This document shows, piece by piece, positions 1 through 7,452 of a stretch of DNA of 48,875 nt (position 1 is the stretch's first letter; every line of letters begins with the position of its first letter). Made by a program: the position numbers and the translations under genes. The notes under the pieces were generated by a model that was not told where the DNA came from, did no database searches, and saw only the letters and a program-made list of their open reading frames with translations. This stretch comes from CAZLWF01 sp031972835 (GTDB taxonomy: Bacteria; Patescibacteriota; Minisyncoccia; Phycocordibacterales; UBA9973). The stretch is from contig DALYDX010000006.1 in NCBI GenBank assembly GCA_031972835.1, positions 1 through 48,875 on the forward strand, written 5' to 3'.

Positions 1-1391
1 GCGAGGGTTTTGTCTTCTGTGCTTTCTTTTTCTGTGTTACTTTTTTTTACTCTAACAACAGAGGCTTCGAGTATTCCGCCACATGCTTTTATAAAATTCT
101 CGTGCATTTTTTTTAGTTCTGTAGTTTCAAGACCTTCAAATGAATATGCAGCTTTCTCTGACTGACTTCGAAAACCTTCGTCAGCTAGTACTACTTCTGG
201 ATGAACTTGTAGAGACTTTTGATTTACACCTTTTAGATATATACCAGCGAGAGTTCGTACACGAGAAAGCGCAACGTAGCCTTGGCCGTACTCGAACACA
301 TCACGCAAATCCATCGCTGCTGCATCGAGCGACATACCTTGGCTCTTGTGAACTGTAATCGCCCATGCGAGACGCAGCGGCACCTGAGAGATACTCGCAC
401 GGATCTTGCCGTCTTCTTCGATGACCCAATCCATCGGCTCTACGACTATCCTCCTACCATCGAGAGTAAATACGACTGGATAGTGTGTACCAACTTCGAA
501 ATCTGTAACAGTACCGAGTGTTCCGTTTGCAAAACCTTTTTGGGGGTTGTTTTTGGTAAACATAACTACGCTTTCTTTTTTGAGGACCAAAACTTCAGGA
601 GATAAACATCCCTTCTTTAGTCCTTCAACAATCGAGGCTTTGCCTTTTGAAATCATCTTGTACGTGTGATCCATGCCGACGAGCTTGCCGAGTGATTCTA
701 GGTTCAGAGCATCTACAGAAATATTTTTCGTAAATAATCTGGTCACTCCCTCTGGAGCTAATTCGTCAGGGTTGATTCGAGATTCTAAATATTCAAAATG
801 CATTTCTTCTACTTCGTTTCTACGGATTGCAGAGAGGAGCGAGAGGAGCTCAGTGTCTTCTTGGCGATGTTGCTCGGTCAGATAACATGTGATGAGACCG
901 AGAGATTTCCAAGTCTGACTTTTGTATGCAAAGTCGGTTGTGTTATATGAATTTGAAATAGGTGGAAGCTGAAAGAAATCGCCCACGAGCACGACTTGTA
1001 AACCTCCAAATGCTTCATCTAGATTGCGAAGTGTTCTGCATACTTTGTCTACAGATGTAAGTGTGGTCGCAGAGAGCATGGATATCTCGTCGATGATAAG
1101 CACAGTTGTATTCTTGATCCTCTTGGACAAGTACTCCTTGCTTCCAAGCGCGTCGAGGTCGTATGCACTTAACGTATCTTTTATACCGATACCACTCCAC
1201 GAATGGATAGTCTGTCCATGAATATGAGTAGCGGCGATACCAGTAGAAGCAGTGATCGCAGGTTCTATGCCATGTGAATGCAAGTATTTTACATACTCAC
1301 GAATCACGTGAGTTTTACCAGCACCTGGCTCACCTGTTAGGAATACGTTTGCACCAGTTTTTAAAATATTTAAAGCTTCATTTTGAGTCAT
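1..1391 (-). CDS. PIF1/RecD-like AAA helicase, C-terminus outside window
   Basis: The frame is open from an ATG at 1391 to the left edge, giving about 463 residues with no stop, so the C-terminus is missing. Walker A is GEPGAGKT at residues 20-27 and Walker B is LIIDEIS near residue 97. A QLPP motif follows GDFF, and a late VHKSQG motif is followed by YVALSRV. That order is diagnostic of SF1B PIF1/RecD2-like 5'-3' DNA helicases, which act in replication and repair. The start is supported by TGCTATACT (extended -10) at 1403-1411 on the minus strand. It is the first gene after a terminator, so it is probably transcribed alone. The family is clear; the exact subgroup is not. Confidence 0.9.
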   Translation of the reverse strand, partial: MTQNEALNILKTGANVFLTGEPGAGKTHVIREYVKYLHSHGIEPAITASTGIAATHIHGQTIHSWSGIGIKDTLSAYDLDALGSKEYLSKRIKNTTVLIIDEISMLSATTLTSVDKVCRTLRNLDEAFGGLQVVLVGDFFQLPPISNSYNTTDFAYKSQTWKSLGLITCYLTEQHRQEDTELLSLLSAIRRNEVEEMHFEYLESRINPDELAPEGVTRLFTKNISVDALNLESLGKLVGMDHTYKMISKGKASIVEGLKKGCLSPEVLVLKKESVVMFTKNNPQKGFANGTLGTVTDFEVGTHYPVVFTLDGRRIVVEPMDWVIEEDGKIRASISQVPLRLAWAITVHKSQGMSLDAAAMDLRDVFEYGQGYVALSRVRTLAGIYLKGVNQKSLQVHPEVVLADEGFRSQSEKAAYSFEGLETTELKKMHENFIKACGGILEASVVRVKKSNTEKESTEDKTL

Positions 1392-1402
1392 ATTGTGCAG
1401 AT

Positions 1403-1408
1403 AGTATA
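1403..1408 (-). promoter_or_regulatory. Extended -10 promoter of the PIF1-like helicase
   Basis: TATACT preceded by TGC lies 11 nt upstream of the helicase ATG. The predicted transcript would have a leader of only about 4-5 nt. No clear -35 was found. Confidence 0.5.
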
Positions 1409-1425
1409 GCACTCGGAAATAATAA

Positions 1426-1451
1426 AATCCCCAAACTGATTTTTGGGGATT
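1426..1451 (-). terminator. Intrinsic terminator upstream of the PIF1-like gene
   Basis: A 10-bp stem (AATCCCCAAA at 1426-1435 with TTTGGGGATT at 1442-1451) encloses a 6-nt loop. On the minus strand it is followed by TTTTATTATT. It ends transcription coming from the gap side, that is, from the msrA/hypothetical transcript. Confidence 0.75.
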
Positions 1452-1463
1452 CGGTGGATTTAG

Positions 1464-1563
1464 NNNNNNNNNNNNNNNNNNNNNNNNNNNNNNNNNNNNN
1501 NNNNNNNNNNNNNNNNNNNNNNNNNNNNNNNNNNNNNNNNNNNNNNNNNNNNNNNNNNNNNNN
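1464..1563. other. Scaffold gap of exactly 100 N
   Basis: One hundred Ns, the usual placeholder for a gap of unknown size. The flanks do not overlap each other. The C-terminal end of the conserved hypothetical gene that starts at 2060 falls inside it. Confidence 0.99.
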
Positions 1564-2060
1564 GAATCATACGCCCAGTGGAGTAGCGCCTGGCGCTGAC
1601 GAGGACGACAGTTTATATCCCCCACTCTACAATTTGCTACAACCTGCCCAACATGTCGACGAATAGCATTGTGACGTTTTATCTGAAGAGTGTCTTCAGT
1701 GGGAATTCTACGCCCCATATAATACCGACAATACCACTGAAACCATCCGCGTGGATCCTCTGTGTGTATCCAACCTTTCTTTCTCCATACTGAGAGTGGT
1801 TGTGATGCATTTATTTTAAAATAGTTTAGATTTGCATCACGTGCGCCTTTTGCAAATTTTGCCCGAGTAAACCAATCACTCGGAAACTCACGAGTGCAGT
1901 CACGCATATATACACCACCAAAAACACCAAGCGCAAGCATCTGCTTGGGTGTTAGTTGTGGTTTGAAATCTTTTGCAAAATTTTTGCCTTCCGGTTCAGT
2001 CAAAATATAACTGTAACCTTTCTGCATTTTATCGTTTACTGTAACTTTTTTATTCTTCAT
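1564..2060 (-). CDS. Conserved hypothetical protein, cut by the assembly gap
   Basis: An ATG at 2060 opens a frame of about 165 codons that runs into the gap without a stop. The protein is rich in aromatic and basic residues. It contains LTPKQMLALGVFGG, MRDCTREFPSDWF, an RRIPTEDTLQIKRHNAIRRHV stretch and a terminal RQRQALLHWAYDS. Proteins with this look occur in scattered bacteria without a known function, and I do not assign one. It begins 3 nt after the msrA stop, so the two are probably cotranscribed. The missing tail is likely short, because a terminator sits 113 bases further on, just across the gap. Confidence 0.75.
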
Positions 2061-2063
2061 AAA

Positions 2064-2615
2064 TTAATCTTTCCACACTATCTTCTTCTCATCACGAATC
2101 TGACATACCCCTGCGACAAAATCTTCACGTCCTGAACCCTGTCTATACATACTGTAGCGAAGAGGATTCTTTTCAGCATATGTTTGGTGTTCTTCCTCGG
2201 CATTATAGAAAGGTTTTTTTGAAAGTACTTGTACGGCAATCGGCTTGTCGTATATACCACTATCGCCGAGCTCTCTCAGAAGTGAATGCGCGATATTTTC
2301 TTCTTCCAGAGTTTCGTAATATATTGCTGTCTTGTAACTCTCGCCTCTATCGTGGAATTGACCTCCCGCGTCTGTCGGATCTATATGGTCCAAAAAAAAT
2401 TGAGTAATCTTTTTGAAAGATGTTTTATCGCTATCGTATTTCACCTGCACTGCTTCCCTATGATCTGTCTTGTGTGAAGCTACGTCCATATAGTGCGCGT
2501 CACTTTCATTGCCACCTGTGTAACCAGGCATAACATCGATTACACCATCGACTTTTCGCAAATCACTTTCTGTACACCAGAAACATCCACCCGCATATAC
2601 TGCTTCTTTTATCAT
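2064..2615 (-). CDS. msrA: Peptide-methionine (S)-S-oxide reductase MsrA
   Basis: A 183-residue protein of normal family length. It carries the active-site motif GCFWC at residues 10-14, followed by the typical MPGYTGG and downstream RGESYKTAIYY. MsrA reduces methionine-S-sulfoxide in oxidised proteins using thioredoxin-type reductants, in the cytoplasm. The C-terminus retains a Cys in GVCQIRD that could serve as a recycling cysteine. It lies between the dnaK terminator and the conserved hypothetical gene, so it is likely first in a two-gene stress/repair transcript. Confidence 0.96.
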   Translation of the reverse strand: MIKEAVYAGGCFWCTESDLRKVDGVIDVMPGYTGGNESDAHYMDVASHKTDHREAVQVKYDSDKTSFKKITQFFLDHIDPTDAGGQFHDRGESYKTAIYYETLEEENIAHSLLRELGDSGIYDKPIAVQVLSKKPFYNAEEEHQTYAEKNPLRYSMYRQGSGREDFVAGVCQIRDEKKIVWKD

Positions 2616-2637
2616 ATATTTATTTTAACTTAAATTT

Positions 2638-2664
2638 AAAAACTCGCCACATGGGCAAGTTTTT
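2638..2664 (-). terminator. dnaK terminator
   Basis: An 11-bp stem (2638-2648 with 2654-2664) encloses a 5-nt loop. The single imperfect pair is a G-U wobble only when read on the minus strand, which fits a terminator for dnaK ending at 2683. A T-run is part of the 3' arm. Confidence 0.75.
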
Positions 2665-2682
2665 AAATATTTTTATTAGTAA

Positions 2683-4578
2683 TTATTTTGCTTCGCTCTC
2701 ACCTGTCTCGGCGTCGCGAATAGGTTCTTCTGTTTTTGGTTCAGTTCCAGCCTCAGGATTTGGAGCAGCTTCAGCATTTGCTTTCTGCATTGCCTCACCG
2801 ATTTTACTCATCTCATTTGAAAGTTCTTCAGTTGCTTTCTTGATCGCCTCCTGATCATCACCATCTCTTACAGACTTCAATGCATCAATCTTTGCCTGTA
2901 CTCCAGACTTTATATCATCGGATACTTTACCTTCACTATCTTTGAGAGCTTTCTCGGCAGTATAGATGATCATCTCTGTAGTATTTCTTACATCTACGGC
3001 TTCTTTCTTCTTCTTGTCTTCCTCGGCATGAAGTTCTGCGTCTTTTTGCATTTTCTTGACCTCTTCGTCTGAAAGTCCGCTGGATGCTTCGATACGAATA
3101 GATTGAGTCTTACCACTAGTTTTATCCTTTGCAGTAACAGAAAGTATTCCGTTTGCGTCCACATCGAAAGTCACTTCTACCTGAGGCATACCTCGAGGTG
3201 CAGGTGGAATTCCGTCCAAAATAAATCTTCCGAGAGATTTGTTGTCGCTTGCCATCTGTCTCTCACCTTGAGAGATATGGATTTCTACTGAAGTCTGGTT
3301 GTCAGCAGCGGTTGAAAATATCTGAGACTTCGATGTTGGGATAGTTGTATTTCGCTCAACAAGTTTTGTTGCGATACCTCCAAGAGTTTCAATGCCAAGT
3401 GAAAGTGGAATCACGTCGAGAAGTAGCACATCACGCACATCTCCTTTCAATACTCCACCTTGTACAGCTGCACCGAGTGCTACAACTTCGTCTGGGTTGA
3501 TAGAGCGGTTTGGTTCTTTGCCGAAAAGTTTCTTTACTTCCTCGATTATCTTTGGCATACGAGTTTGACCTCCAACCATTATGATCTCGTTGATCTCACC
3601 GATTTTAAATGGTGAAGCTTCAATTGCGCGTTTTGTGATATCGATAGAACGAGTAATGAATTCATCGGCGAGAGTTTCAAGTTGTGCGCGACTCATCTTG
3701 ATCAATAAGTGCTGAGGACCTGAAGCCGTAGAAGTGATGAATGGGATATTGATCTCAGTTTCTGTTGTAGTAGAAAGTTCATGCTTTGCCTTTTCTGCAG
3801 CCTCCTTCAAACGCTGAAGTGCGAGCACATCTTTTGTGATATCCACGCCAGATTCTTTTTTGTATTCCTCGGCAATCCATTTGATAATCTTCTGATCGAT
3901 GTCTTCTCCACCCATGTGACTGTCTCCGTCAGTAGACTTTACTTCGATCACATCGTTTCCAACTTCAAGGACTGATACGTCGAAAGTTCCTCCTCCGAAG
4001 TCATACACAACAATCTTCTCATCTTTTTTAGTATTGAATCCATAAGCGAGAGCTGCTGCTGTAGGCTCGTTGATGATACGCTTTACATCTAATCCCGCGA
4101 TCGCTCCAGCATCTACTGTAGCTTTACGTTGTGAGTCGTTGAAATAAGCAGGTACTGTGATGACCGCTTCTGTAACTTTTTCTCCGAGCTTTGCTTCTAC
4201 ATCGGCTTTGATCTTTGCGAGAATCATAGAAGAGATTTCTTCTGGGCGATAAATCTTGTCATTCATCTTTACGACAACACCATCGTTTTCACCTTTCTCT
4301 ATTTTATATGGAGCAGTGCCTCGATCTTTCTGGATTTCAGCATCATCAAATCTGTGACCCATAAAGCGCTTGATACCATAGACTGTATTTTCTGGATTAG
4401 TAACAGACTGACGTTTAGCCAAAAGACCAACGAGACGATCTCCGTTTTTTGCTATAGCAACAATAGAAGGAGTCGTGCGATTACCTTCGATGTTCTCAAT
4501 TATTTTTGGCTGTCCACCTTCGATGATAGATACAGCACTGTTTGTAGTTCCCAAGTCGATTCCAATTATTTTTGACAT
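2683..4578 (-). CDS. dnaK: Molecular chaperone DnaK (Hsp70)
   Basis: A 631-residue Hsp70. The start is set at the ATG at 4578 (MSKIIGIDLGTTNS). The open frame extends 38 codons further upstream, but that stretch covers the promoter. The nucleotide-binding domain shows IGIDLGTTNS, VYDFGGGTFDVS and IIMVGGQTRMP. The beta substrate-binding domain and helical lid follow (LLLDVIPLSLGIETLGG), with an acidic tail rich in E and P. It folds nascent and stressed proteins with DnaJ and GrpE; grpE lies about 0.9 kb away and dnaJ is not in the window. It has its own consensus promoter. I saw no CIRCE element in the upstream region. Confidence 0.98.
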   Translation of the reverse strand: MSKIIGIDLGTTNSAVSIIEGGQPKIIENIEGNRTTPSIVAIAKNGDRLVGLLAKRQSVTNPENTVYGIKRFMGHRFDDAEIQKDRGTAPYKIEKGENDGVVVKMNDKIYRPEEISSMILAKIKADVEAKLGEKVTEAVITVPAYFNDSQRKATVDAGAIAGLDVKRIINEPTAAALAYGFNTKKDEKIVVYDFGGGTFDVSVLEVGNDVIEVKSTDGDSHMGGEDIDQKIIKWIAEEYKKESGVDITKDVLALQRLKEAAEKAKHELSTTTETEINIPFITSTASGPQHLLIKMSRAQLETLADEFITRSIDITKRAIEASPFKIGEINEIIMVGGQTRMPKIIEEVKKLFGKEPNRSINPDEVVALGAAVQGGVLKGDVRDVLLLDVIPLSLGIETLGGIATKLVERNTTIPTSKSQIFSTAADNQTSVEIHISQGERQMASDNKSLGRFILDGIPPAPRGMPQVEVTFDVDANGILSVTAKDKTSGKTQSIRIEASSGLSDEEVKKMQKDAELHAEEDKKKKEAVDVRNTTEMIIYTAEKALKDSEGKVSDDIKSGVQAKIDALKSVRDGDDQEAIKKATEELSNEMSKIGEAMQKANAEAAPNPEAGTEPKTEEPIRDAETGESEAK

Positions 4579-4620
4579 ATGATTTTTATAGATTACTGAT
4601 AATTTAATAACTATACCCCT

Positions 4621-4648
4621 ATTATACATGTGGATAACTTTTTGACAA
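4621..4648 (-). promoter_or_regulatory. dnaK promoter, sigma70 consensus type
   Basis: On the minus strand TTGTCA (4643-4648) and a perfect TATAAT (4621-4626) are 16 bp apart. The predicted leader before the ATG at 4578 is about 35 nt. Confidence 0.8.
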
Positions 4649-4674
4649 GTATTTTGCGTTCGCGAAAAGTATGT

Positions 4675-4680
4675 TAAAAT
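4675..4680 (+). promoter_or_regulatory. -10 box of the PaaX/Cas2-like regulator
   Basis: TAAAAT ends 6 nt before the ATG at 4687, so transcription should start on or next to the start codon (leaderless). An 8-bp palindrome TTCGCGAA just upstream, between the two divergent promoters, could be an operator; that is inference. Confidence 0.45.
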
Positions 4681-4686
4681 AGCAAT

Positions 4687-5220
4687 ATGCAAAAAAAGTC
4701 AGATTTCTCAAGGAAAATACTCAAAATACTCTCCGAAAAGCCCCTAATTTCACTCTCTGAGCTAAGTGAGCGTATTTCCCCTAAACAAGCTACAAAAGCG
4801 CCTGTATACGCCATAAATCGGTCAATAAAAGGCCTTGTAGACTCTGGTCTAATCGAGAATTTATCTTCCGACCGAACCAAATATGCCAGACTAACGAGCG
4901 AGGGTAAAAAGAAGACAAACAGTCTAAAGCTTGAAAGTGACAGTGCAATCCTGGATCCAAAGTGGGATGGCAAATGGCGGATCATACTCCTCGATCTACC
5001 TGAGTCACGAAAAGCCGAACGAGAAAGTTTACGTTACCTACTCAAGAAAGCAGGATTCGTGTGTTTGAAAAACTCTGCCTGGATTTCTCCCTACCCTTTT
5101 GAGCATTTGTTTGAAAATATAAAAAAAGACCTTGGTCTTACGAGCGAGATTATTATTTTTACTACTGACACGATGGACACAGAAACACAAAAAGTTTTGT
5201 TTGAAATGTTTGGGAAATAG
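4687..5220 (+). CDS. PaaX-like regulator with wHTH and Cas2-like domain
   Basis: 177 residues. Residues 1-80 look like a winged helix-turn-helix (KILKILSEKPLISLSELSE, then IKGLVDSGLIE and YARLTSEGKKK). Residues 93-175 begin WDGKWRIILLDLPESRKAERE and continue with LRYLLKKAGFVCLKNSAWISP, the pattern of the Cas2-like ferredoxin fold in PaaX-family repressors. There are no cas genes or repeats nearby, so it is not a CRISPR nuclease. It is divergent from dnaK across about 108 bp, so it could repress dnaK and itself; the target is unknown. Confidence 0.7.
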   Translation: MQKKSDFSRKILKILSEKPLISLSELSERISPKQATKAPVYAINRSIKGLVDSGLIENLSSDRTKYARLTSEGKKKTNSLKLESDSAILDPKWDGKWRIILLDLPESRKAERESLRYLLKKAGFVCLKNSAWISPYPFEHLFENIKKDLGLTSEIIIFTTDTMDTETQKVLFEMFGK

Positions 5221-5508
5221 TGTTAGTCTCATTTTAGAAAGCGCCGATATTTATTTGTGGTTCTCCATTCAAAGTAAATCATTGGGGATGATGAGAGTTT
5301 GGTTTTGTATCATTTAAAACCAAAGACCATTTACAGAAGGATCAATCCGCCAGCTGTAGTAAAAAAATGAGGATTATAACAAATGGTCGCTGTTTCTTTT
5401 TTAAGTACTTTTGTCTTTTGGGCGTCATCGTGCGAAATGCAAAAGATCGAAAAGTGCAAGGCGCTTTTTATTAAATAAGCACATTTCAATGTGCTTATTA
5501 TTTTATAA
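5221..5508. other. Intergenic region with nested inverted repeats
   Basis: No convincing ORF. It contains a 9-bp hairpin (5298-5306 with 5316-5324) and, immediately after, an 8-bp inverted repeat (5325-5332 with 5381-5388) enclosing smaller complementary segments. It ends in the grpE terminator. It could hold a small structured RNA or a degenerate repeat. Confidence 0.4.
5474..5499 (-). terminator. grpE terminator, possibly bidirectional
   Basis: A perfect 12-bp stem (5474-5485 with 5488-5499) lies 10 bp beyond the grpE stop. On the minus strand it is followed by TTAATAAAAAGC; on the plus strand by ATTTTATAAC. It could also end the convergent regulator transcript. Confidence 0.65.
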
Positions 5509-6114
5509 CTACTTTTTGTATTCAAAAACTTTCACTCTCGCTGCCCTGAGCACTCGCTCGCCTATTATGTATCCGGATTGAGTAACTTCGGCTATAGAGT
5601 GGTCTTGTGATTCAATGTCTGTAGAAATATTTTCTACAGCTTCATGAAGCTTCGGATCGACTTTATCCCCCACATTCACTGATATAGGATTCACACCGTT
5701 ATCAGCAAGAACTTTCAAAAGCTGAGCGTGGATATATTCCACACCTATACGCCAGTTTTTATCTACCTTCTCCCAAGCTTCACGGTTTGAAAATGCCATG
5801 TCATACGCATCTAGTACCGGCAGGAGTTCCTCGGCAAAATTCTCTCGAGCATAAGCTAGTGTGCTTTCTCGACGAGCTTGCTCGTCTTTTTTGTAATTTG
5901 TAAAATCGGCTCGCTCGCGTTGCCAATTGGTCAGATATTCCATTTCTTTTACCTTCGCTTCTTTTAGGTCTTTGCGAATCTTCTTCAGTGTAGCTTTGAT
6001 ATCTTCCTCGCCGTCATCGTTGAAAACAAACTCTACAACATCATCGTCTACTGTTTCTACGTCAGTGTTTTCTACAATTGGTTCTTCTGTTTTTTTGTCT
6101 TCTTCGTCTTGCAT
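5509..6114 (-). CDS. grpE: Nucleotide exchange factor GrpE
   Basis: 201 residues: an acidic disordered N-terminus (1-35), a long coiled coil (about 36-95), then the conserved head with LLPVLDAYDMAF and a C-terminal beta domain (GDKVDPKLHEAVE, SGYIIGERVLRAARVKV). GrpE drives ADP release from DnaK. The start at 6114 is reproduced at 6269 on the far side of the N gap, because the first 17 codons are present twice. The real upstream sequence is therefore the one after 6272. It is monocistronic between two terminators. Confidence 0.96.
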   Translation of the reverse strand: MQDEEDKKTEEPIVENTDVETVDDDVVEFVFNDDGEEDIKATLKKIRKDLKEAKVKEMEYLTNWQRERADFTNYKKDEQARRESTLAYARENFAEELLPVLDAYDMAFSNREAWEKVDKNWRIGVEYIHAQLLKVLADNGVNPISVNVGDKVDPKLHEAVENISTDIESQDHSIAEVTQSGYIIGERVLRAARVKVFEYKK

Positions 6115-6117
6115 ATA
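6063..6117. repeat. 55-bp left flank duplicated across the gap
   Basis: These 55 bases (start of grpE) are identical to 6218-6272. Two contig ends overlapping by one assembler word length, joined by a scaffolder, would produce this. The second copy is not a real duplication of grpE. Confidence 0.95.
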
Positions 6118-6217
6118 NNNNNNNNNNNNNNNNNNNNNNNNNNNNNNNNNNNNNNNNNNNNNNNNNNNNNNNNNNNNNNNNNNNNNNNNNNNNNNNNNNN
6201 NNNNNNNNNNNNNNNNN
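6118..6217. other. Scaffold gap of exactly 100 N, probably artificial
   Basis: One hundred Ns between two copies of the same 55 bases. Merging the flanks removes 155 bases and restores a continuous grpE promoter and coding sequence. Confidence 0.95.
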
Positions 6218-6272
6218 CAGTGTTTTCTACAATTGGTTCTTCTGTTTTTTTGTCTTCTTCGTCTTGCATATA
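6218..6272. repeat. 55-bp right flank duplicated across the gap
   Basis: Identical to 6063-6117. It contains the same grpE start codon (6267-6269) with its genuine upstream promoter beyond 6272. Confidence 0.95.
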
Positions 6273-6276
6273 GTTG

Positions 6277-6304
6277 ATTATACTTAGAATCGAAAAATAG
6301 GCAA
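6277..6304 (-). promoter_or_regulatory. grpE promoter, leaderless layout
   Basis: TTGCCT (6299-6304), a 16-bp spacer and a perfect TATAAT (6277-6282) on the minus strand. Only 7 nt separate the -10 from the ATG at 6269, which predicts a leaderless grpE mRNA. Confidence 0.7.
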
Positions 6305-6312
6305 AAATAACA

Positions 6313-6335
6313 AAAACCCTCTAAAAGAGGGTTTT
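6313..6335 (-). terminator. Terminator of the small membrane protein gene
   Basis: A 10-bp stem AAAACCCTCT / AGAGGGTTTT with a 3-nt loop, followed on the minus strand by TTTTTGTTATTTTTG. Confidence 0.8.
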
Positions 6336-6361
6336 AAAATGTATCGTGCATCCAATTGTGT

Positions 6362-6775
6362 TTAAAGGAATTTCAGCTTTTCCTCTAGATTTTCCTTCAA
6401 TTTTTTCTGATCATACAAATCTGCTTGTCGCTCATCGAGCGCTCTTTCCTCGGCCGGATTACTACTGATTCTCCTTTCGAGATCCATAATTTTAAAATTA
6501 CACATCTCAATTTTCTTATTCAAAATATTCTTGTGTTTCTCTTTCACGTCTGCAGAGATGCAGTCCATGTCAGAAGTTCGGCCTACAAAATACAAAAAGA
6601 AGCAGGATACAATAAATGCTATGATTATAACCTGTAAAGATGCTCCATCGTTTTCCGACAAGGCTCTGTAGAACAGATATATCAGAACAGTTAGTAATAT
6701 TACGACTACAAAATCTTTTCTTAAAAGACGTAATCCTTCGGCGTGAGCCAAATCTCTCTTTAGTTGATTATCCAT
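6362..6775 (-). CDS. Small membrane protein with coiled-coil tail, unknown
   Basis: 137 residues. Two hydrophobic segments at about 23-39 (VVVILLTVLIYLFY) and 49-64 (IIIAFIVSCFFLYFV) form a hairpin. The soluble C-terminal half (70-137) is charged and predicted coiled coil (KKIEMCNFKIMDLERRI, KLKENLEEKLKFL). No family recognised. It has its own promoter and terminator and is therefore a single-gene unit. Confidence 0.75.
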   Translation of the reverse strand: MDNQLKRDLAHAEGLRLLRKDFVVVILLTVLIYLFYRALSENDGASLQVIIIAFIVSCFFLYFVGRTSDMDCISADVKEKHKNILNKKIEMCNFKIMDLERRISSNPAEERALDERQADLYDQKKLKENLEEKLKFL

Positions 6776-6793
6776 CTTGTGCAGTTTTTTATA

Positions 6794-6821
6794 ATATTAC
6801 TGTAAAATACGGATTTGTCAA
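6794..6821 (-). promoter_or_regulatory. Promoter of the small membrane protein gene
   Basis: Perfect TTGACA (6816-6821), a 16-bp spacer and TAATAT (6794-6799) on the minus strand. Confidence 0.6.
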
Positions 6822-6823
6822 AC

Positions 6824-6845
6824 AAAAAAATCCCTTTCGGGGTTT
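6824..6845 (-). terminator. Terminator-like hairpin ending the GC-rich element
   Basis: A 7-position stem (6828-6834 with 6839-6845) around a 4-nt loop, followed on the minus strand by seven T. It has one C-A mismatch on this strand. It is the second terminator downstream of rpsI, separated from the first by the structured element. Confidence 0.55.
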
Positions 6846-6847
6846 AA

Positions 6848-7005
6848 CGTTTTGCGCCACAACTCTCATCCTCGCCGTCACCTGACCAATGAGGGTCGCC
6901 AGCTCCTTTGGAAACCCACGGTTTTCCAACGCTCGTTACACTCGCTGCCTTCCTCTACGGGAAAACCGGAGTTTTCCCGACCCCTTTCTCACACCACAAT
7001 GGTCA
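6848..7005 (-). ncRNA. Candidate structured RNA or repeat downstream of rpsI
   Basis: This non-coding stretch is clearly richer in G+C than its surroundings and lies between two minus-strand terminators. It can fold into a perfect 8-bp hairpin (6959-6966 with 6971-6978), a 9-bp hairpin with one bulge (6908-6916 with 6920-6929) and an enclosing GGGTC/GACCC pairing (6893-6897 with 6979-6983). I could not match it to SRP RNA, tmRNA, 6S RNA or RNase P RNA. It may instead be a dispersed palindromic repeat. No promoter of its own was seen. Confidence 0.35.
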
Positions 7006-7007
7006 AC

Positions 7008-7036
7008 AAAAAAACTCCATTGTATGGAGTTTTTTT
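7008..7036 (-). terminator. Terminator of the ribosomal/alpha operon (after rpsI)
   Basis: A perfect 13-bp stem (7008-7020 with 7024-7036) with a 3-nt loop and a seven-T run on the minus strand, 5 bp past the rpsI stop. An outer 11-bp inverted repeat (6994-7004 with 7051-7061) surrounds it and reaches into the rpsI 3' end. Confidence 0.9.
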
Positions 7037-7040
7037 GGCG

Positions 7041-7451
7041 CTAGCGCTTAGACCATTGTGGGGCCTTACGAGCTTTCTTGAGACCGAACTTACGGCGCTC
7101 TTTTGCTCTAGGATCACGTTTTAGAAAACCAAGTTTTTTGATATTTGTACGCTCATTCTCATCGAGTTCTACGATTGCACGTGAGATTCCGTGACGGACT
7201 GCTTCAGCTTGAGAGTGTATTCCACCTCCAGTAACTACAACCGTAATCATGAACTTAGGTTCAATCTTACCTTTTATAAAAGGATCGATTACTATAGCTC
7301 GGTGTGAATCTGTAGGAAAATATTCTGAATGATCCTTGCCGTTTACTTCTACAGACAACTTTGCAGCTGGTGTCATGCGAACACGCGCACTAGAAGTTTT
7401 GCGACGTCCAATTGTTTCAATATATCTTTTTGTTGTAGTTTTTTCTGACAT
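7041..7451 (-). CDS. rpsI: 30S ribosomal protein S9
   Basis: 136 residues of normal length. It shows TIGRRKTSSARVRM near the N-terminus, VTGGGIHSQAEAVRHGISRA in the middle and the C-terminal tail KARKAPQWSKR, whose last residues reach the P-site tRNA. It is the last gene of the operon, 1 nt after the rplM stop, and is followed by a strong terminator. Confidence 0.98.
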   Translation of the reverse strand: MSEKTTTKRYIETIGRRKTSSARVRMTPAAKLSVEVNGKDHSEYFPTDSHRAIVIDPFIKGKIEPKFMITVVVTGGGIHSQAEAVRHGISRAIVELDENERTNIKKLGFLKRDPRAKERRKFGLKKARKAPQWSKR

Positions 7452-7452
7452 A

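Noticed and set aside
1274..1666. 130-codon plus-strand frame crossing the first N gap
   Set aside because: Its sequence is the antisense of the helicase start joined through Ns to the antisense of the hypothetical gene.
4579..4692. N-terminal 38-residue extension of DnaK
   Set aside because: It covers the consensus promoter, and the Hsp70 N-terminus begins exactly at MSKIIGIDLG.
4687..5220. Cas2 nuclease hint of CRISPR
   Set aside because: No repeats, cas1 or effector genes are present, and a winged helix precedes the Cas2-like fold as in PaaX regulators.
6072..6287. Open frames spanning the second N gap
   Set aside because: They are built from duplicated flanks and Ns and are assembly artefacts of the grpE start.
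6848..7005. SRP RNA (GGTCAGGT followed by purine-rich sequence)
   Set aside because: The conserved GGAAGGAAGCAGC apical loop is not found in the right context; the resemblance is limited to a short word.
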